This document shows positions 32,082 to 40,646 of a stretch of DNA of 64,000 bases, piece by piece (positions within the stretch are counted from its first letter, which is position 1; each line of letters starts with the position of its first letter). The notes under the pieces were generated by a model. The model searched no databases. It worked only from the letters and a program-made list of their open reading frames with translations, and was not told where the DNA came from. This stretch comes from Actinoallomurus soli (lineage in GTDB: Bacteria > Actinomycetota > Actinomycetes > Streptosporangiales > Streptosporangiaceae): NCBI RefSeq assembly GCF_024055715.1, contig NZ_JAMXMV010000001.1, forward strand, positions 1-64,000, written 5' to 3'. Position numbers and translations under genes: made by a program.

Positions 32082-33020
32082 ATGGCACCCAGCACGAACG
32101 CCCTGTCGCAGGGACGTGACGACTCCGCGCCCTTCGGCCGGATGCTGACCGCGATGGTCACCCCCATGGCCGCCGACGGCACCATCGACTACGACGGGGC
32201 GGCACGGCTGGCCGCCTACCTGGTGGACGAGCAGCGCAACGACGGCCTCGTCATCAGCGGGACCACGGGAGAGTCGCCCACGACGAGCGACGAGGAGGAC
32301 GAGCGCCTGCTGCGCACCGTCCTAGAGGCGGTCGGCGACCGCGCGACGATCGTCGCCGGCGTCGGCACGAACCACACCGAGCACACGTTGAGGCTGGCAC
32401 GCCAGGCCGAGCAGGCCGGCGCCCACGGTCTCCTGGTCGTCACCCCGTACTACAACAAGCCGCCGCAGGAAGGACTCGCGCGCCACTTCACCACCGTGGC
32501 GGACGCGACCGGCCTGCCGGTGATGCTCTATGACATCCCCGGCCGTACCGGCACGCCCATCGCGGCCGAGACGCTGCTGCGGCTCGCCGACCACCCGCGG
32601 ATCGTCGCGGTGAAGGAGGCGAAGGGCGACCTGTTCGGGGCCTCGAAGCTGATGGCCGAGACGGACCTGGTGTTCTACTCCGGCGACGACGCGCTCAACC
32701 TGCCCTGGCTGTCGGTCGGCGCGGCCGGGTTCGTGAGCGTGGTCGGCCACGTCGTCGGCGCCGACCTGCGCGAGATGATCGACGCGTTCCTCGGCGGCGA
32801 CGTCCGGCGCGCCACGGAGATCCACCGCAGGCTCCTGCCCGTCATCACCGCCGTCATGACCCGCACCCAGGGCGTCATCGCCACCAAGGCCGCGCTGTCC
32901 CTGCTGGGGCTGCCCGGCGGCACCGTCCGCCCGCCCCTGGTGGACGCGACGCCGGAGTTCACCGCCGCGCTGCGCGAGGACCTCATCGCCGGCGGCGTCA
33001 AGATCGTGGAGGGTCCGTGA
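32082..33020 (+). CDS. dapA: 4-hydroxy-tetrahydrodipicolinate synthase
   Basis: DapA condenses pyruvate with aspartate semialdehyde, the committed step of diaminopimelate/lysine synthesis. The 312-residue TIM-barrel protein has GTTGESPTTSDEED near residue 60, VTPYYNKPPQEGL near 122 with the catalytic Tyr, YDIPGRTG near 147, and the Schiff-base lysine in IVAVKEAKGD near 177. A TAAGTT -10 box 6 bases before the ATG suggests a leaderless mRNA. rnj follows, as in other actinobacteria. Confidence 0.95.
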   Translation: MAPSTNALSQGRDDSAPFGRMLTAMVTPMAADGTIDYDGAARLAAYLVDEQRNDGLVISGTTGESPTTSDEEDERLLRTVLEAVGDRATIVAGVGTNHTEHTLRLARQAEQAGAHGLLVVTPYYNKPPQEGLARHFTTVADATGLPVMLYDIPGRTGTPIAAETLLRLADHPRIVAVKEAKGDLFGASKLMAETDLVFYSGDDALNLPWLSVGAAGFVSVVGHVVGADLREMIDAFLGGDVRRATEIHRRLLPVITAVMTRTQGVIATKAALSLLGLPGGTVRPPLVDATPEFTAALREDLIAGGVKIVEGP

Positions 33021-33081
33021 GCGGACCACAGGTTCCAAGGCATCGCCGGAGAGGCGAGCCGCTGAATAGGTAGGAGGGCGC

Positions 33082-33138
33082 GTGACCAACGCGCATGACC
33101 ACGCCCCCGCGCGATCAGGCGAGGGGGCGTGGCGATGA
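33082..33138 (+). CDS. 18-codon leader ORF coupled to rnj
   Basis: GTG 33082 follows an excellent ribosome-binding site (AGGAGGG, 33072-33078). It reads VTNAHDHAPARSGEGAWR and stops at TGA 33136-33138, overlapping the rnj ATG at 33135 by the ATGA motif. Translation through it would open the hairpin that masks the rnj ribosome-binding site. It is most likely a coupling or regulatory leader peptide; this is inferred from layout only. Confidence 0.5.
   Translation: MTNAHDHAPARSGEGAWR
33099..33132 (+). promoter_or_regulatory. Hairpin masking the rnj ribosome-binding site
   Basis: CCACGCCCCC (33099-33108) pairs perfectly with GGGGGCGTGG (33123-33132). The right arm contains most of the GAGGGGG Shine-Dalgarno of rnj and reaches to within two bases of its ATG. 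When folded, it would block initiation, so rnj may depend on translation of the leader ORF or on cleavage of the leader. Confidence 0.6.
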
Positions 33139-34814
33139 GTCATCCGCATCCCGGTCTCGGTAGTCCGCGGCCGCTCGTCCAGGGCGGCCTGCGGATCGTG
33201 CCGCTCGGCGGCCTCGGCGAGATCGGCCGCAACATGACGGTGTTCGAGTACGACGGCCGGTTGCTGATCGTCGACTGCGGCGTGCTGTTCCCCGAGACCG
33301 AACAGCCCGGCGTCGACCTGATCCTGCCGGACTTCGACTACATCCGGGACCGCCTCGACGACGTCGCGGCGGTGATCCTGACCCACGGGCACGAGGACCA
33401 CATCGGCGCCGTGCCGTACCTCCTGCGCGAGCGGCCGGACATCCCCGTCGTGGGCTCGCGGCTGACCCTCGCGCTGCTGGAGGCCAAGCTCGCCGAGCAC
33501 CGCATCACCCCGGTCCTGCTCCGGGTCGCCGAGGGCGACCGGCAGTCCTTTGGACCGTTCGACTGCGAGTTCCTCGCGGTCAACCACTCGATCCCGGACG
33601 CCCTCGCGGTCGGGATCCGCACGCCCGCCGGCCTGGTGCTGGCCACCGGCGACTTCAAGATGGACCAGCTGCCGCTGGACGGCCGCCTCACCGACCTCGG
33701 CGGGTTCGCCCGCCTGGGCGAGGAGGGCATCGACCTGCTGCTGTCGGACTCCACGAACGCCGAGGTGCCCGGCTTCGTCACCAGCGAGCGTGACATCGGC
33801 GTCGTCCTGAGCGACGTGGTGCGCGTGGCGGAGAAGCGCGTCATCGTCGCGTGCTTCGCCTCACACGTCCACCGCGTCCAGCAGGTCCTGGACGCCGCCC
33901 ACGCCTGCGGCCGCAAGGTCTGCCTCGTCGGCCGGTCGATGGTGCGCAACATGGGCGTCGCCCGCGACCTGGGGTACCTGCAGGTGCCCGGCGGGATCAT
34001 GGTCGATCAGAAGGAGATCGACGGCCTGCCCGCGGACAAGGTGGTGCTCGTCTGCACCGGTTCGCAGGGCGAGCCGATGTCGGCGCTGTCGCGGATGGCC
34101 AACCGGGACCACCAGATCCGGATCGAGGAGGGCGACACGGTGATCCTCGCGTCGTCCCTCATCCCCGGCAACGAGAACGCCGTCAACCGCGTCATCAACG
34201 GCCTCACCCGCTGGGGCGCGCGGGTCGTCCACAAGGGCAACGCGCTCGTGCACGTCTCCGGTCACTCCCCGGCCGGTGAGCTGCTGTACGTCCTGAACAT
34301 GACCCGGCCGAGCAACTTCATGCCGGTCCACGGCGAGTGGCGTCACCTGCGCGCGCACGCCCGGCTGGCCGAGCTCACCGGCGTCCCCCACGAGAACGTC
34401 ATCCTCGCCGAGGACGGCGTCGTGGTGGACCTGGTCGACGGCAAGGCCGAGATCGTCGGAGCCGTCCGCGCCGGATACGTCTACGTCGACGGCCTGTCGG
34501 TGGGCGAGATCACCGAGACCTCGCTGAAGGACCGCCGCATCCTCGGCGACGAGGGGTTCGTCTCCATCGTCGTCGTGGTCGACTCCGAGAGCGGCAAGCC
34601 CCTCGGCGGCCCGGAGATCCACGCTCGCGGAGCCGGCATCGACAGCTTCGATCCCGTCATCCCGCGCATCGAGGATGTTCTGGACACCGCCGCCGCCGAC
34701 GGCATCAACGACATCCATCAGCTCCGGCAGCTCGTACGCCGCGCGGTGGGCCGATGGGTCAACGAGACCTTCGGCCGCCGCCCGATGATCATCCCGGTCA
34801 TCGTCGAGGTCTGA
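33135..34814 (+). CDS. rnj: Ribonuclease J
   Basis: RNase J is a metallo-beta-lactamase/beta-CASP nuclease with 5' exonuclease and endonuclease activity in mRNA decay and rRNA processing. The 559-residue protein has the metal motif VILTHGHEDHIG near residue 82, NHSIPDA near 150, TGDFKMD near 171, the beta-CASP segment ACFASHVHRVQQ, and TGSQGEPMSALSRMA near 310. A C-terminal domain ends PMIIPVIVEV. ATG 33135 (MSHPHPG) matches relatives and is 8 bases after GAGGGGG; GTG 33129 would be too close. Confidence 0.95.
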   Translation: MSHPHPGLGSPRPLVQGGLRIVPLGGLGEIGRNMTVFEYDGRLLIVDCGVLFPETEQPGVDLILPDFDYIRDRLDDVAAVILTHGHEDHIGAVPYLLRERPDIPVVGSRLTLALLEAKLAEHRITPVLLRVAEGDRQSFGPFDCEFLAVNHSIPDALAVGIRTPAGLVLATGDFKMDQLPLDGRLTDLGGFARLGEEGIDLLLSDSTNAEVPGFVTSERDIGVVLSDVVRVAEKRVIVACFASHVHRVQQVLDAAHACGRKVCLVGRSMVRNMGVARDLGYLQVPGGIMVDQKEIDGLPADKVVLVCTGSQGEPMSALSRMANRDHQIRIEEGDTVILASSLIPGNENAVNRVINGLTRWGARVVHKGNALVHVSGHSPAGELLYVLNMTRPSNFMPVHGEWRHLRAHARLAELTGVPHENVILAEDGVVVDLVDGKAEIVGAVRAGYVYVDGLSVGEITETSLKDRRILGDEGFVSIVVVVDSESGKPLGGPEIHARGAGIDSFDPVIPRIEDVLDTAAADGINDIHQLRQLVRRAVGRWVNETFGRRPMIIPVIVEV

Positions 34815-34826
34815 TCTTCCGGAGAG

Positions 34827-34855
34827 CCGGTCCGGTCCCGCGTGGACCGGACCGG
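34827..34855 (+). terminator. rnj terminator
   Basis: A perfect 12-bp stem (34827-34838 with 34844-34855, built of CCGGTCC units) with a 5-base loop begins 13 bases after the rnj stop. It separates rnj from ftsK. Confidence 0.85.
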
Positions 34856-35032
34856 TTCGGCCTGCGCCCCCGGATGCGACGGAACCGTACGGGACGGAGT
34901 CGTACGGGACGGGGACCGCCGGGCGTCCGGGCGGGATCGGACGATCGGTCCGGTCCGGCGACCGCCGATCGACGACACGCCGTAAGGCGAGGTTCACCCG
35001 GTGGCGGGCGGGCCGCCGCTAGTCTCGCCATC

Positions 35033-37612
35033 ATGGCCACACGTACGCCCGGGGGTGCGAAGGGCTCCTCCTCAGGTACGCGTGGCGGCACGGCGCGAAG
35101 GCCCGCCGCCCGTAAACCGGCGGCCGGAGGCAAGGCACCGGCCGCGAAGAGCCCCGCGCGCGCGTCCGGGGCCCGCAAGCGCGCACCGGCCGCGTCCCGC
35201 CCGGCGGCGCGTCCCCGCCCCCCGCAACGGCCGGATCCGATCAGCACCCTGTTCATCGGCTTCTGGCAGTTCGTGGCTCAGATGTGGCTGCTCCTGGCCC
35301 GGATCGTGGGCGGGTCGGCGCGGGCGTTCGGCCGCGGGGCCCGCGAGCTGGACGTGGAGCACCGCCGGGACGGGCAGGGCCTCGCCTTCCTCGGCCTGGC
35401 CATCGTCCTGGCCGCGGCGACCTGGTTCGACCCGCAGACCTGGGTGCTGAAGAACCTCGGCCGGCTGATCCGCGACTGCCTGGGGTCGCTGGCCATGGTG
35501 CTGCCGCTGATCTGCCTGCTGCCGGCCTGGCGGCTGCTGCGCCACCCCGATCGCAACGGCGACGTCGGCCGCATCCTCATCGGCTGCGCGGCGCTGGTCG
35601 GCGGCGTCGTCGGCATCGTCCACATCGCGCACGGCACGCCGTACCCCAGCGCGGGCGAGCACGCCCTGCAGCACAGCGGCGGCCTGATCGGCTGGCTGCT
35701 GTCCGCGCCGCTCACCAGCACCGTCACCGCGTTCGTCGCGGTCCCGCTGCAGCTGCTCCTGGTCGGCTTCGGAATCCTCGTCGTGACCGCGACGCCCGTG
35801 CACCGGGTGCCGGACCGCCTCGCCGAGCTGCGCGACCGGATGCTGCTGCGCGAGGCGGAGGCGCTGGAGCTCGAGCCGGAGCCGGCGCGAAAGACCGCAA
35901 AGAATGGGAAACGGTCCCGCAAGACCGAGGTCGAGGTCGGCGAGCACGCCCAGCCGTACGACACGCCGGTCGTGTCCGAGACCAAGGTCGTCCGCGCCGA
36001 CGAGATCTTCGAGGAGGACGACCGGCCGAGTCTCGCCGACGAGCTGCTGGAGCCTCCGGAGCCGCCGGCCCTTCCCGCGCCACCGGACCCGACACCGGCG
36101 CCGCGGATCACCGAGCAGCTGACCCTGTCGACCTCCTCGCCGGGCGACGGGTCCTACACGCTGCCGGCCCCGGGCGTCCTGAAGGCCGGATCGGTCGTCA
36201 AGCCGCGCACCAAGGCCAACGACGTCGTCGTGAACGCCCTGTCCGAGGTGCTCGACCAGTTCAACATCGACGCCCAGGTCACCGGCTTCACGCGCGGTCC
36301 GACGATCACCCGGTACGAGATCGAGCTCGGCCCCGCCGTCAAGGTCGAGCGGATCACCGCGCTGGCCAAGAACATCGCGCTCGCGGTCAAGAGCGCCGAC
36401 GTGCGGATCATCTCCCCGATCCCCGGCAAGTCCGCGATCGGCGTCGAGATCCCCAACACCGACAAGGACATCGTCAGCCTGGGCGACACCCTGCGGTCCC
36501 CGGTGGCGACGAACGACCACCACCCGATGCTCGTCGGCCTCGGCAAGGACGTCGAGGGCCGTACGGTCGTCGCCAACCTCGCCAAGATGCCGCACATGCT
36601 GATCGCGGGTGCCACCGGCGCCGGTAAGTCGACCTGCATCAACGGCCTGATCACCTCGATCCTCATGCGCGCCACGCCCGACGAGGTCCGCATGGTGCTC
36701 GTCGATCCCAAGCGCGTCGAGCTCACCTCGTACGCCGGCATCCCGCACCTGATCACGCCGATCATCACCAATCCCAAGAAGGCCGCCGAGGCGCTGCAGT
36801 GGGTGGTCGGCGAGATGGACCGCCGCTACGACGACCTCGCCGCCTCCGGGTACCGCCACATCGACGACTTCAACAAGGCCGTCGTCGCGGGCAAGCTCAC
36901 CCCTCCGCCGGGCAGCGAGCGCGTCTACCAGCCGTACCCCTACCTCCTGGTGATCGTCGACGAGCTGGCCGACCTCATGATGGTCGCGCCCCGCGACGTC
37001 GAGGACTCGGTCGTGCGCATCACCCAGCTGGCCCGCGCGGCGGGCATCCACCTGGTGCTGGCCACGCAGCGGCCCAGCGTCGACGTCGTCACCGGCCTGA
37101 TCAAGGCGAACGTCCCGTCCCGGCTGGCGTTCGCGACCTCCAGCCTCGCCGACAGCCGCGTCATCCTCGACCAGCCGGGCGCGGAGAAGCTGGTCGGCCA
37201 GGGTGACGCGCTGTTCCTGCCGATGGGCGCGAGCAAGCCCATGCGGCTGCAGAACGCCTACGTCTCCGAGAAGGAGATCCACGAGGTCGTCGAGCACTGC
37301 AAGAAGCAGGCCGAGCCCGACTACCGCGAGGACGTCGCCGCGGCGGAGACGCGCAAGAAGGAGATCGACGAGGACATCGGCGACGACCTCGACCTGCTGA
37401 TCCAGGCGGCCGAGCTGATCGTCTCCACCCAGTTCGGCTCGACCTCGATGCTGCAGCGCAAGCTGCGCGTCGGTTTCGCGAAGGCCGGGCGCCTCATGGA
37501 CCTTCTGGAAAGCCGGGACATAGTGGGCCCCAGTGAGGGGTCGAAGGCACGCGACGTCCTGGTCAAACCCGACGATCTGCCCGGTGTGCTGGCAACCCTG
37601 CGCGGAGAGTAG
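35033..37612 (+). CDS. ftsK: DNA translocase FtsK/SpoIIIE
   Basis: FtsK pumps chromosomal DNA through the division septum. The 859-residue protein has a basic Ala/Pro-rich N-terminus (1-70), about four or five membrane segments (75-260), an acidic/Pro-rich linker (to about 370), the RecA-like motor with Walker A GATGAGKSTC near residue 525 and Walker B LLVIVDELADLMM near 640, and the DNA-reading gamma domain (about 786-855, GSTSMLQRKLRVGFAKAGRLM). ATG 35033 is chosen; upstream sequence in frame is not protein-like. The rnj-ftsK-rodZ-rimO order is conserved. Confidence 0.95.
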   Translation: MATRTPGGAKGSSSGTRGGTARRPAARKPAAGGKAPAAKSPARASGARKRAPAASRPAARPRPPQRPDPISTLFIGFWQFVAQMWLLLARIVGGSARAFGRGARELDVEHRRDGQGLAFLGLAIVLAAATWFDPQTWVLKNLGRLIRDCLGSLAMVLPLICLLPAWRLLRHPDRNGDVGRILIGCAALVGGVVGIVHIAHGTPYPSAGEHALQHSGGLIGWLLSAPLTSTVTAFVAVPLQLLLVGFGILVVTATPVHRVPDRLAELRDRMLLREAEALELEPEPARKTAKNGKRSRKTEVEVGEHAQPYDTPVVSETKVVRADEIFEEDDRPSLADELLEPPEPPALPAPPDPTPAPRITEQLTLSTSSPGDGSYTLPAPGVLKAGSVVKPRTKANDVVVNALSEVLDQFNIDAQVTGFTRGPTITRYEIELGPAVKVERITALAKNIALAVKSADVRIISPIPGKSAIGVEIPNTDKDIVSLGDTLRSPVATNDHHPMLVGLGKDVEGRTVVANLAKMPHMLIAGATGAGKSTCINGLITSILMRATPDEVRMVLVDPKRVELTSYAGIPHLITPIITNPKKAAEALQWVVGEMDRRYDDLAASGYRHIDDFNKAVVAGKLTPPPGSERVYQPYPYLLVIVDELADLMMVAPRDVEDSVVRITQLARAAGIHLVLATQRPSVDVVTGLIKANVPSRLAFATSSLADSRVILDQPGAEKLVGQGDALFLPMGASKPMRLQNAYVSEKEIHEVVEHCKKQAEPDYREDVAAAETRKKEIDEDIGDDLDLLIQAAELIVSTQFGSTSMLQRKLRVGFAKAGRLMDLLESRDIVGPSEGSKARDVLVKPDDLPGVLATLRGE

Positions 37613-37754
37613 CGATCGAGATCGTGGGGTAGCTGACTTAGTGCGCGTTGCAGATCGCTTCTCACGCACCGTCTTCATAGACTGATCGCGGAGCGGGGAG
37701 GCGACCCGGCGGCGTGGACCTGAACACCGCCACGAGGTTCCCAGGAGGCGTGTC

Positions 37755-38492
37755 GTGACGATCGGTGGCACCCTCGCGAAGGCCCGCCAGGAGGCGGGTC
37801 TCAGCGTCCCGCAGGTCGCCGGCCGGACCCGCATCCGTGAGACGGTGCTCCAGGCCATCGAGCGCGACGACTTCAGCATGTGCGGCGGGGACTTCTACGC
37901 CCGCGGCCACATCCGCAGCATCGCACGCGCCACCGGGATCGACCCCGAACCGCTCGTGCAGGAGTACGACGACGCGCACGGGGGCGCGCCGCAGGCGATC
38001 TCGGCCCGGCTGGCCTTCGAGGCGAAGACCCCGGTCAAGATCCTGGAACGGCGCTCGCCGAACTGGAGCGCCGCCATGGCCGCCGCCCTGGTCGTCGTCG
38101 TGTCCTACGGGATCTTCCGGGTCGCCACGGGGCAGGAGCGGCACAAGGCCGCCGAGCGGGCCGCCGCGCCCGCCGCGACCCCGTCGGCGACCGTCCGTCC
38201 GTCGCACACCGCCGCCGTGGCCCAGGCGCCCCGCAAGGAGGTCACCGTACGCCTGAAGGCCAAGCGGGCGAGCTGGCTCAGCGTCCAGGACGACAAGGGC
38301 AAACAGCTGTTCAGCGGCGTCATCCGCCCCGGCCAGACCGAGGAGTGGTCGGCCAAGAAGCACCTCCGCCTGGTCATCGGCAACGGCGGCGGGGTGCACC
38401 TCACCGTGAACGGCAAGGACGTCGGCTCACCGGGTCAGGACGGCCAGGTCGTCCGGCTCGACTTCGGCCCGAAAGATCCGCAGAAAGGCTGA
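37755..38492 (+). CDS. RodZ-like HTH membrane protein with DUF4115
   Basis: A 245-residue protein with an N-terminal helix-turn-helix of RodZ type (LAKARQEAGLSVPQVAGRT then IRETVLQAIERDDFS, residues 7-42). A single membrane segment (MAAALVVVVSYGIF, about 100-113), a Pro/Ala linker and a C-terminal extracytoplasmic DUF4115 domain (about 160-240) follow. RodZ proteins link the MreB cytoskeleton to the envelope; in actinobacteria the exact role is less clear. GTG 37755 follows AGGAGG. It lies between ftsK and rimO. Confidence 0.85.
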   Translation: MTIGGTLAKARQEAGLSVPQVAGRTRIRETVLQAIERDDFSMCGGDFYARGHIRSIARATGIDPEPLVQEYDDAHGGAPQAISARLAFEAKTPVKILERRSPNWSAAMAAALVVVVSYGIFRVATGQERHKAAERAAAPAATPSATVRPSHTAAVAQAPRKEVTVRLKAKRASWLSVQDDKGKQLFSGVIRPGQTEEWSAKKHLRLVIGNGGGVHLTVNGKDVGSPGQDGQVVRLDFGPKDPQKG

Positions 38493-38530
38493 CGGCCGTC
38501 GGCCTTCCGCGGGCCAGTACCGTATGGGGC

Positions 38531-38602
38531 ATGTCCACCTCGCGTACTGAGCCCGCGGTCGCGCCGCGCACGCGCCCCGCGAGAGGGGAGCGCCGCGCGT
38601 GA
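38531..38602 (+). CDS. 23-codon leader ORF coupled to rimO
   Basis: ATG 38531 opens a 23-residue frame ([16 protein letters not shown]...) rich in Arg and Pro. It ends at TGA 38600-38602, overlapping the rimO GTG at 38599 (GTGA). TACCGT (38518-38523), a good -10 box, lies 7 bases before this ATG, so transcription would begin on it without a leader. Leaderless start plus stop-start coupling suggests the short frame delivers ribosomes to rimO. Alternatively it could be a chance frame. Confidence 0.45.
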   Translation: MSTSRTEPAVAPRTRPARGERRA

Positions 38603-40041
38603 CCACCGCCGACCATTCCACCGACTCGGCGGAGCGCCGGACCGTCTCCCTCGTCACCCTCGGCTGCGCCCGCAACGAGGTCGACTCCGAGGAGCTCGCG
38701 GCACGCCTGGAGAGCGCGGGCTGGACGCTCGACGACTCCGGCGACGCCTCGGTCGTCCTCGTCAACACCTGCGGCTTCATCGACGCCGCGAAGAAGGACT
38801 CGATCGACACCCTGCTCGCGGCCTCCGACTCCGGGGCGCGGGTCGTGGCGGCCGGGTGCCTCGCCGAGCGGTACGGCGCGGAGCTTGCCGAGTCGCTGCC
38901 CGAGGCCGACGCGGTGCTGAGCTTCGACGACTACGCCGCCATCGGCGAGCGCCTCGACGACGTTCTCGCCGGCCGCCCGCACCGGGCCCACACGCCGCAG
39001 GACCGGCGCAAGCTGCTGCCGCTCAGCCCGGTGCAGCGGTCCGCGGCCGACGTCCACGTCCCGGGTCACGGTGATCCGCCGGCCGCCCTCGACGCGCCGG
39101 ACCTGCCCGAGGGCGTCGCCCCGGCGAGCGGCCCGCGCGTGCTGCGGCGGCGCCTGGGCGGCGGCCCGGCGGCCCCGCTCAAGCTCGCGTCCGGCTGCGA
39201 CCGGCGCTGTACGTTCTGCGCCATCCCGGCCTTCCGCGGGGCGTACGTCTCGCGCCGGCCCACCGACGTCCTCGACGAGGCCCACTGGCTGGCCGGTCAG
39301 GGCGTCCGCGAGATCGTCCTGGTCAGCGAGAACTCCACCTCGTACGGCAAGGACCTCGGCGACATCCGCCTGCTGGAGACCCTGCTGCCCGAGCTCGCCG
39401 CCGTGCCCGGGATCGAGCGGGTCCGGGTCAGCTACCTCCAGCCCGCCGAGCTGCGCCCCGGGCTGCTGGAGGCCATCGCCACCACGCCCGGCGTCGCGCC
39501 GTACTTCGACCTGTCGTTCCAGCACGCCAGCGGGCCGCTGCTGCGCCGGATGAAGCGGTTCGGCGACCGCGAGCGGTTCCTCGGGCTGCTCGAGCAGATT
39601 CGCGCCCTCGCCCCCGAGGCGGGCGTGCGGTCCAACTTCATCGTCGGCTTCCCCGGCGAGACCGAACACGATGTGGACGAGCTCGCGCAGTTCCTGACCG
39701 CCGCGCGTCTCGACGCCGTCGGGGTGTTCGGCTACTCCGACGAGGAGGGCACCGAGGCGGTCGGTTTCGACGGCAAGCTCGACGCCGCCGAGATCGACGC
39801 CCGCGTCGCCGACCTGTCCTCGCTCGCCGAGGAGCTCACCGCCCAGCGGGCCGAGGAGCGCATCGGCTCGACGGTGGAGGTGCTGGTCGAGGAGCCCGGC
39901 GAGGGCCGGGCCGCGCACCAGGCGCCCGAGATCGACGGGGTGGTGACCCTGAAGGGCGACGCTCCCGTGGGGCGGATCGTCCGGGCGCGCGTCGTCGAGG
40001 CGATGGGCGTCGACCTCCTCGCCGTCGTGGACGGCGCATGA
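38599..40041 (+). CDS. rimO: Ribosomal protein S12 methylthiotransferase RimO
   Basis: RimO is a radical-SAM enzyme that methylthiolates an Asp of ribosomal protein S12. The 480-residue protein has the UPF0004 domain with cluster cysteines in [14 protein letters not shown] (near 20), [17 protein letters not shown] (near 57) and [11 protein letters not shown] (near 87). The radical-SAM motif CDRRCTFC is near residue 199, and a C-terminal TRAM domain is present. An insert of about 45 residues before the SAM motif is Pro/Arg-rich and typical of actinobacterial RimO. The stop overlaps the pgsA start (ATGA). Confidence 0.95.
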   Translation: MTTADHSTDSAERRTVSLVTLGCARNEVDSEELAARLESAGWTLDDSGDASVVLVNTCGFIDAAKKDSIDTLLAASDSGARVVAAGCLAERYGAELAESLPEADAVLSFDDYAAIGERLDDVLAGRPHRAHTPQDRRKLLPLSPVQRSAADVHVPGHGDPPAALDAPDLPEGVAPASGPRVLRRRLGGGPAAPLKLASGCDRRCTFCAIPAFRGAYVSRRPTDVLDEAHWLAGQGVREIVLVSENSTSYGKDLGDIRLLETLLPELAAVPGIERVRVSYLQPAELRPGLLEAIATTPGVAPYFDLSFQHASGPLLRRMKRFGDRERFLGLLEQIRALAPEAGVRSNFIVGFPGETEHDVDELAQFLTAARLDAVGVFGYSDEEGTEAVGFDGKLDAAEIDARVADLSSLAEELTAQRAEERIGSTVEVLVEEPGEGRAAHQAPEIDGVVTLKGDAPVGRIVRARVVEAMGVDLLAVVDGA

Positions 40042-40646
40042 CGACCTCCGCCGGCGACGAACCGCTCTCCCCGTCGGCGGCCCCGCAGGCGGGCGTGCTC
40101 AACATCGCCAACCTGCTGACCGTCGTCCGCCTCGTGCTCGTCCCGTTCTTCGTCTGGCTGCTGTTCCTCGACGGCACCTGGTGGCGGGTCGCCGCGCTGG
40201 GGATGTTCGCCGTGGCGTCGCTCACCGATCGCTTCGACGGCGAGCTCGCCCGCCGGCGCAACCTCATCACCGACTTCGGCAAGATCGCCGACCCGATCGC
40301 CGACAAGGCGCTCGTCGGGTCGGCGCTGGTCGGTCTCTCGCTGCTCGGCCGCCTCTGGTGGTGGGTGACCATCGCCATCCTCGTCCGCGAGCTGGGCATC
40401 ACGCTGCTGCGGTTCGTCGTGATCAGGTACGGCGTGATCGCCGCCAGCCGCGGCGGCAAGCTCAAGACCATGCTGCAGGTGATCGCCATCGGGCTGTACG
40501 TCATGCCCGGGCCGATCGACCCGCTGCGCTGGATCGTCATGGGGGCCGCCACGGTGGTGACCGTGGTCACAGGCCTGGACTACCTCGTCAAGGCGTGGAG
40601 ACTCTGGAGGGACGGGCGTGCGCGTAGAGCTGCTGAACGTCGGTGA
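40038..40646 (+). CDS. pgsA: CDP-diacylglycerol-glycerol-3-phosphate 3-phosphatidyltransferase
   Basis: PgsA makes phosphatidylglycerol phosphate in the membrane. The 202-residue CDP-alcohol phosphatidyltransferase has the motif [19 protein letters not shown] followed by IADPIADK (about residues 56-82), and four to six membrane segments. The N-terminus [15 protein letters not shown] is characteristic. It overlaps rimO by 4 bases and cinA by 29 bases, an unusually deep overlap. Operon rimO-pgsA-cinA is common in actinobacteria. Confidence 0.93.
   Translation: MTTSAGDEPLSPSAAPQAGVLNIANLLTVVRLVLVPFFVWLLFLDGTWWRVAALGMFAVASLTDRFDGELARRRNLITDFGKIADPIADKALVGSALVGLSLLGRLWWWVTIAILVRELGITLLRFVVIRYGVIAASRGGKLKTMLQVIAIGLYVMPGPIDPLRWIVMGAATVVTVVTGLDYLVKAWRLWRDGRARRAAERR

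Noticed and set aside
31180-32088. 302-codon minus-strand frame before dapA
   Set aside because: Low-complexity Arg/Pro/Ser content, spans strong hairpins and the 65-residue gene; no family features.
33129-34814. GTG 33129 as the rnj start
   Set aside because: It would be only 1-2 bases from the Shine-Dalgarno; ATG 33135 has proper spacing and matches the MSHPHP start of relatives.
35072-37879. 935-codon minus-strand open frame opposite ftsK
   Set aside because: Same antisense effect; no domain is recognisable and ftsK is unambiguous on the plus strand.
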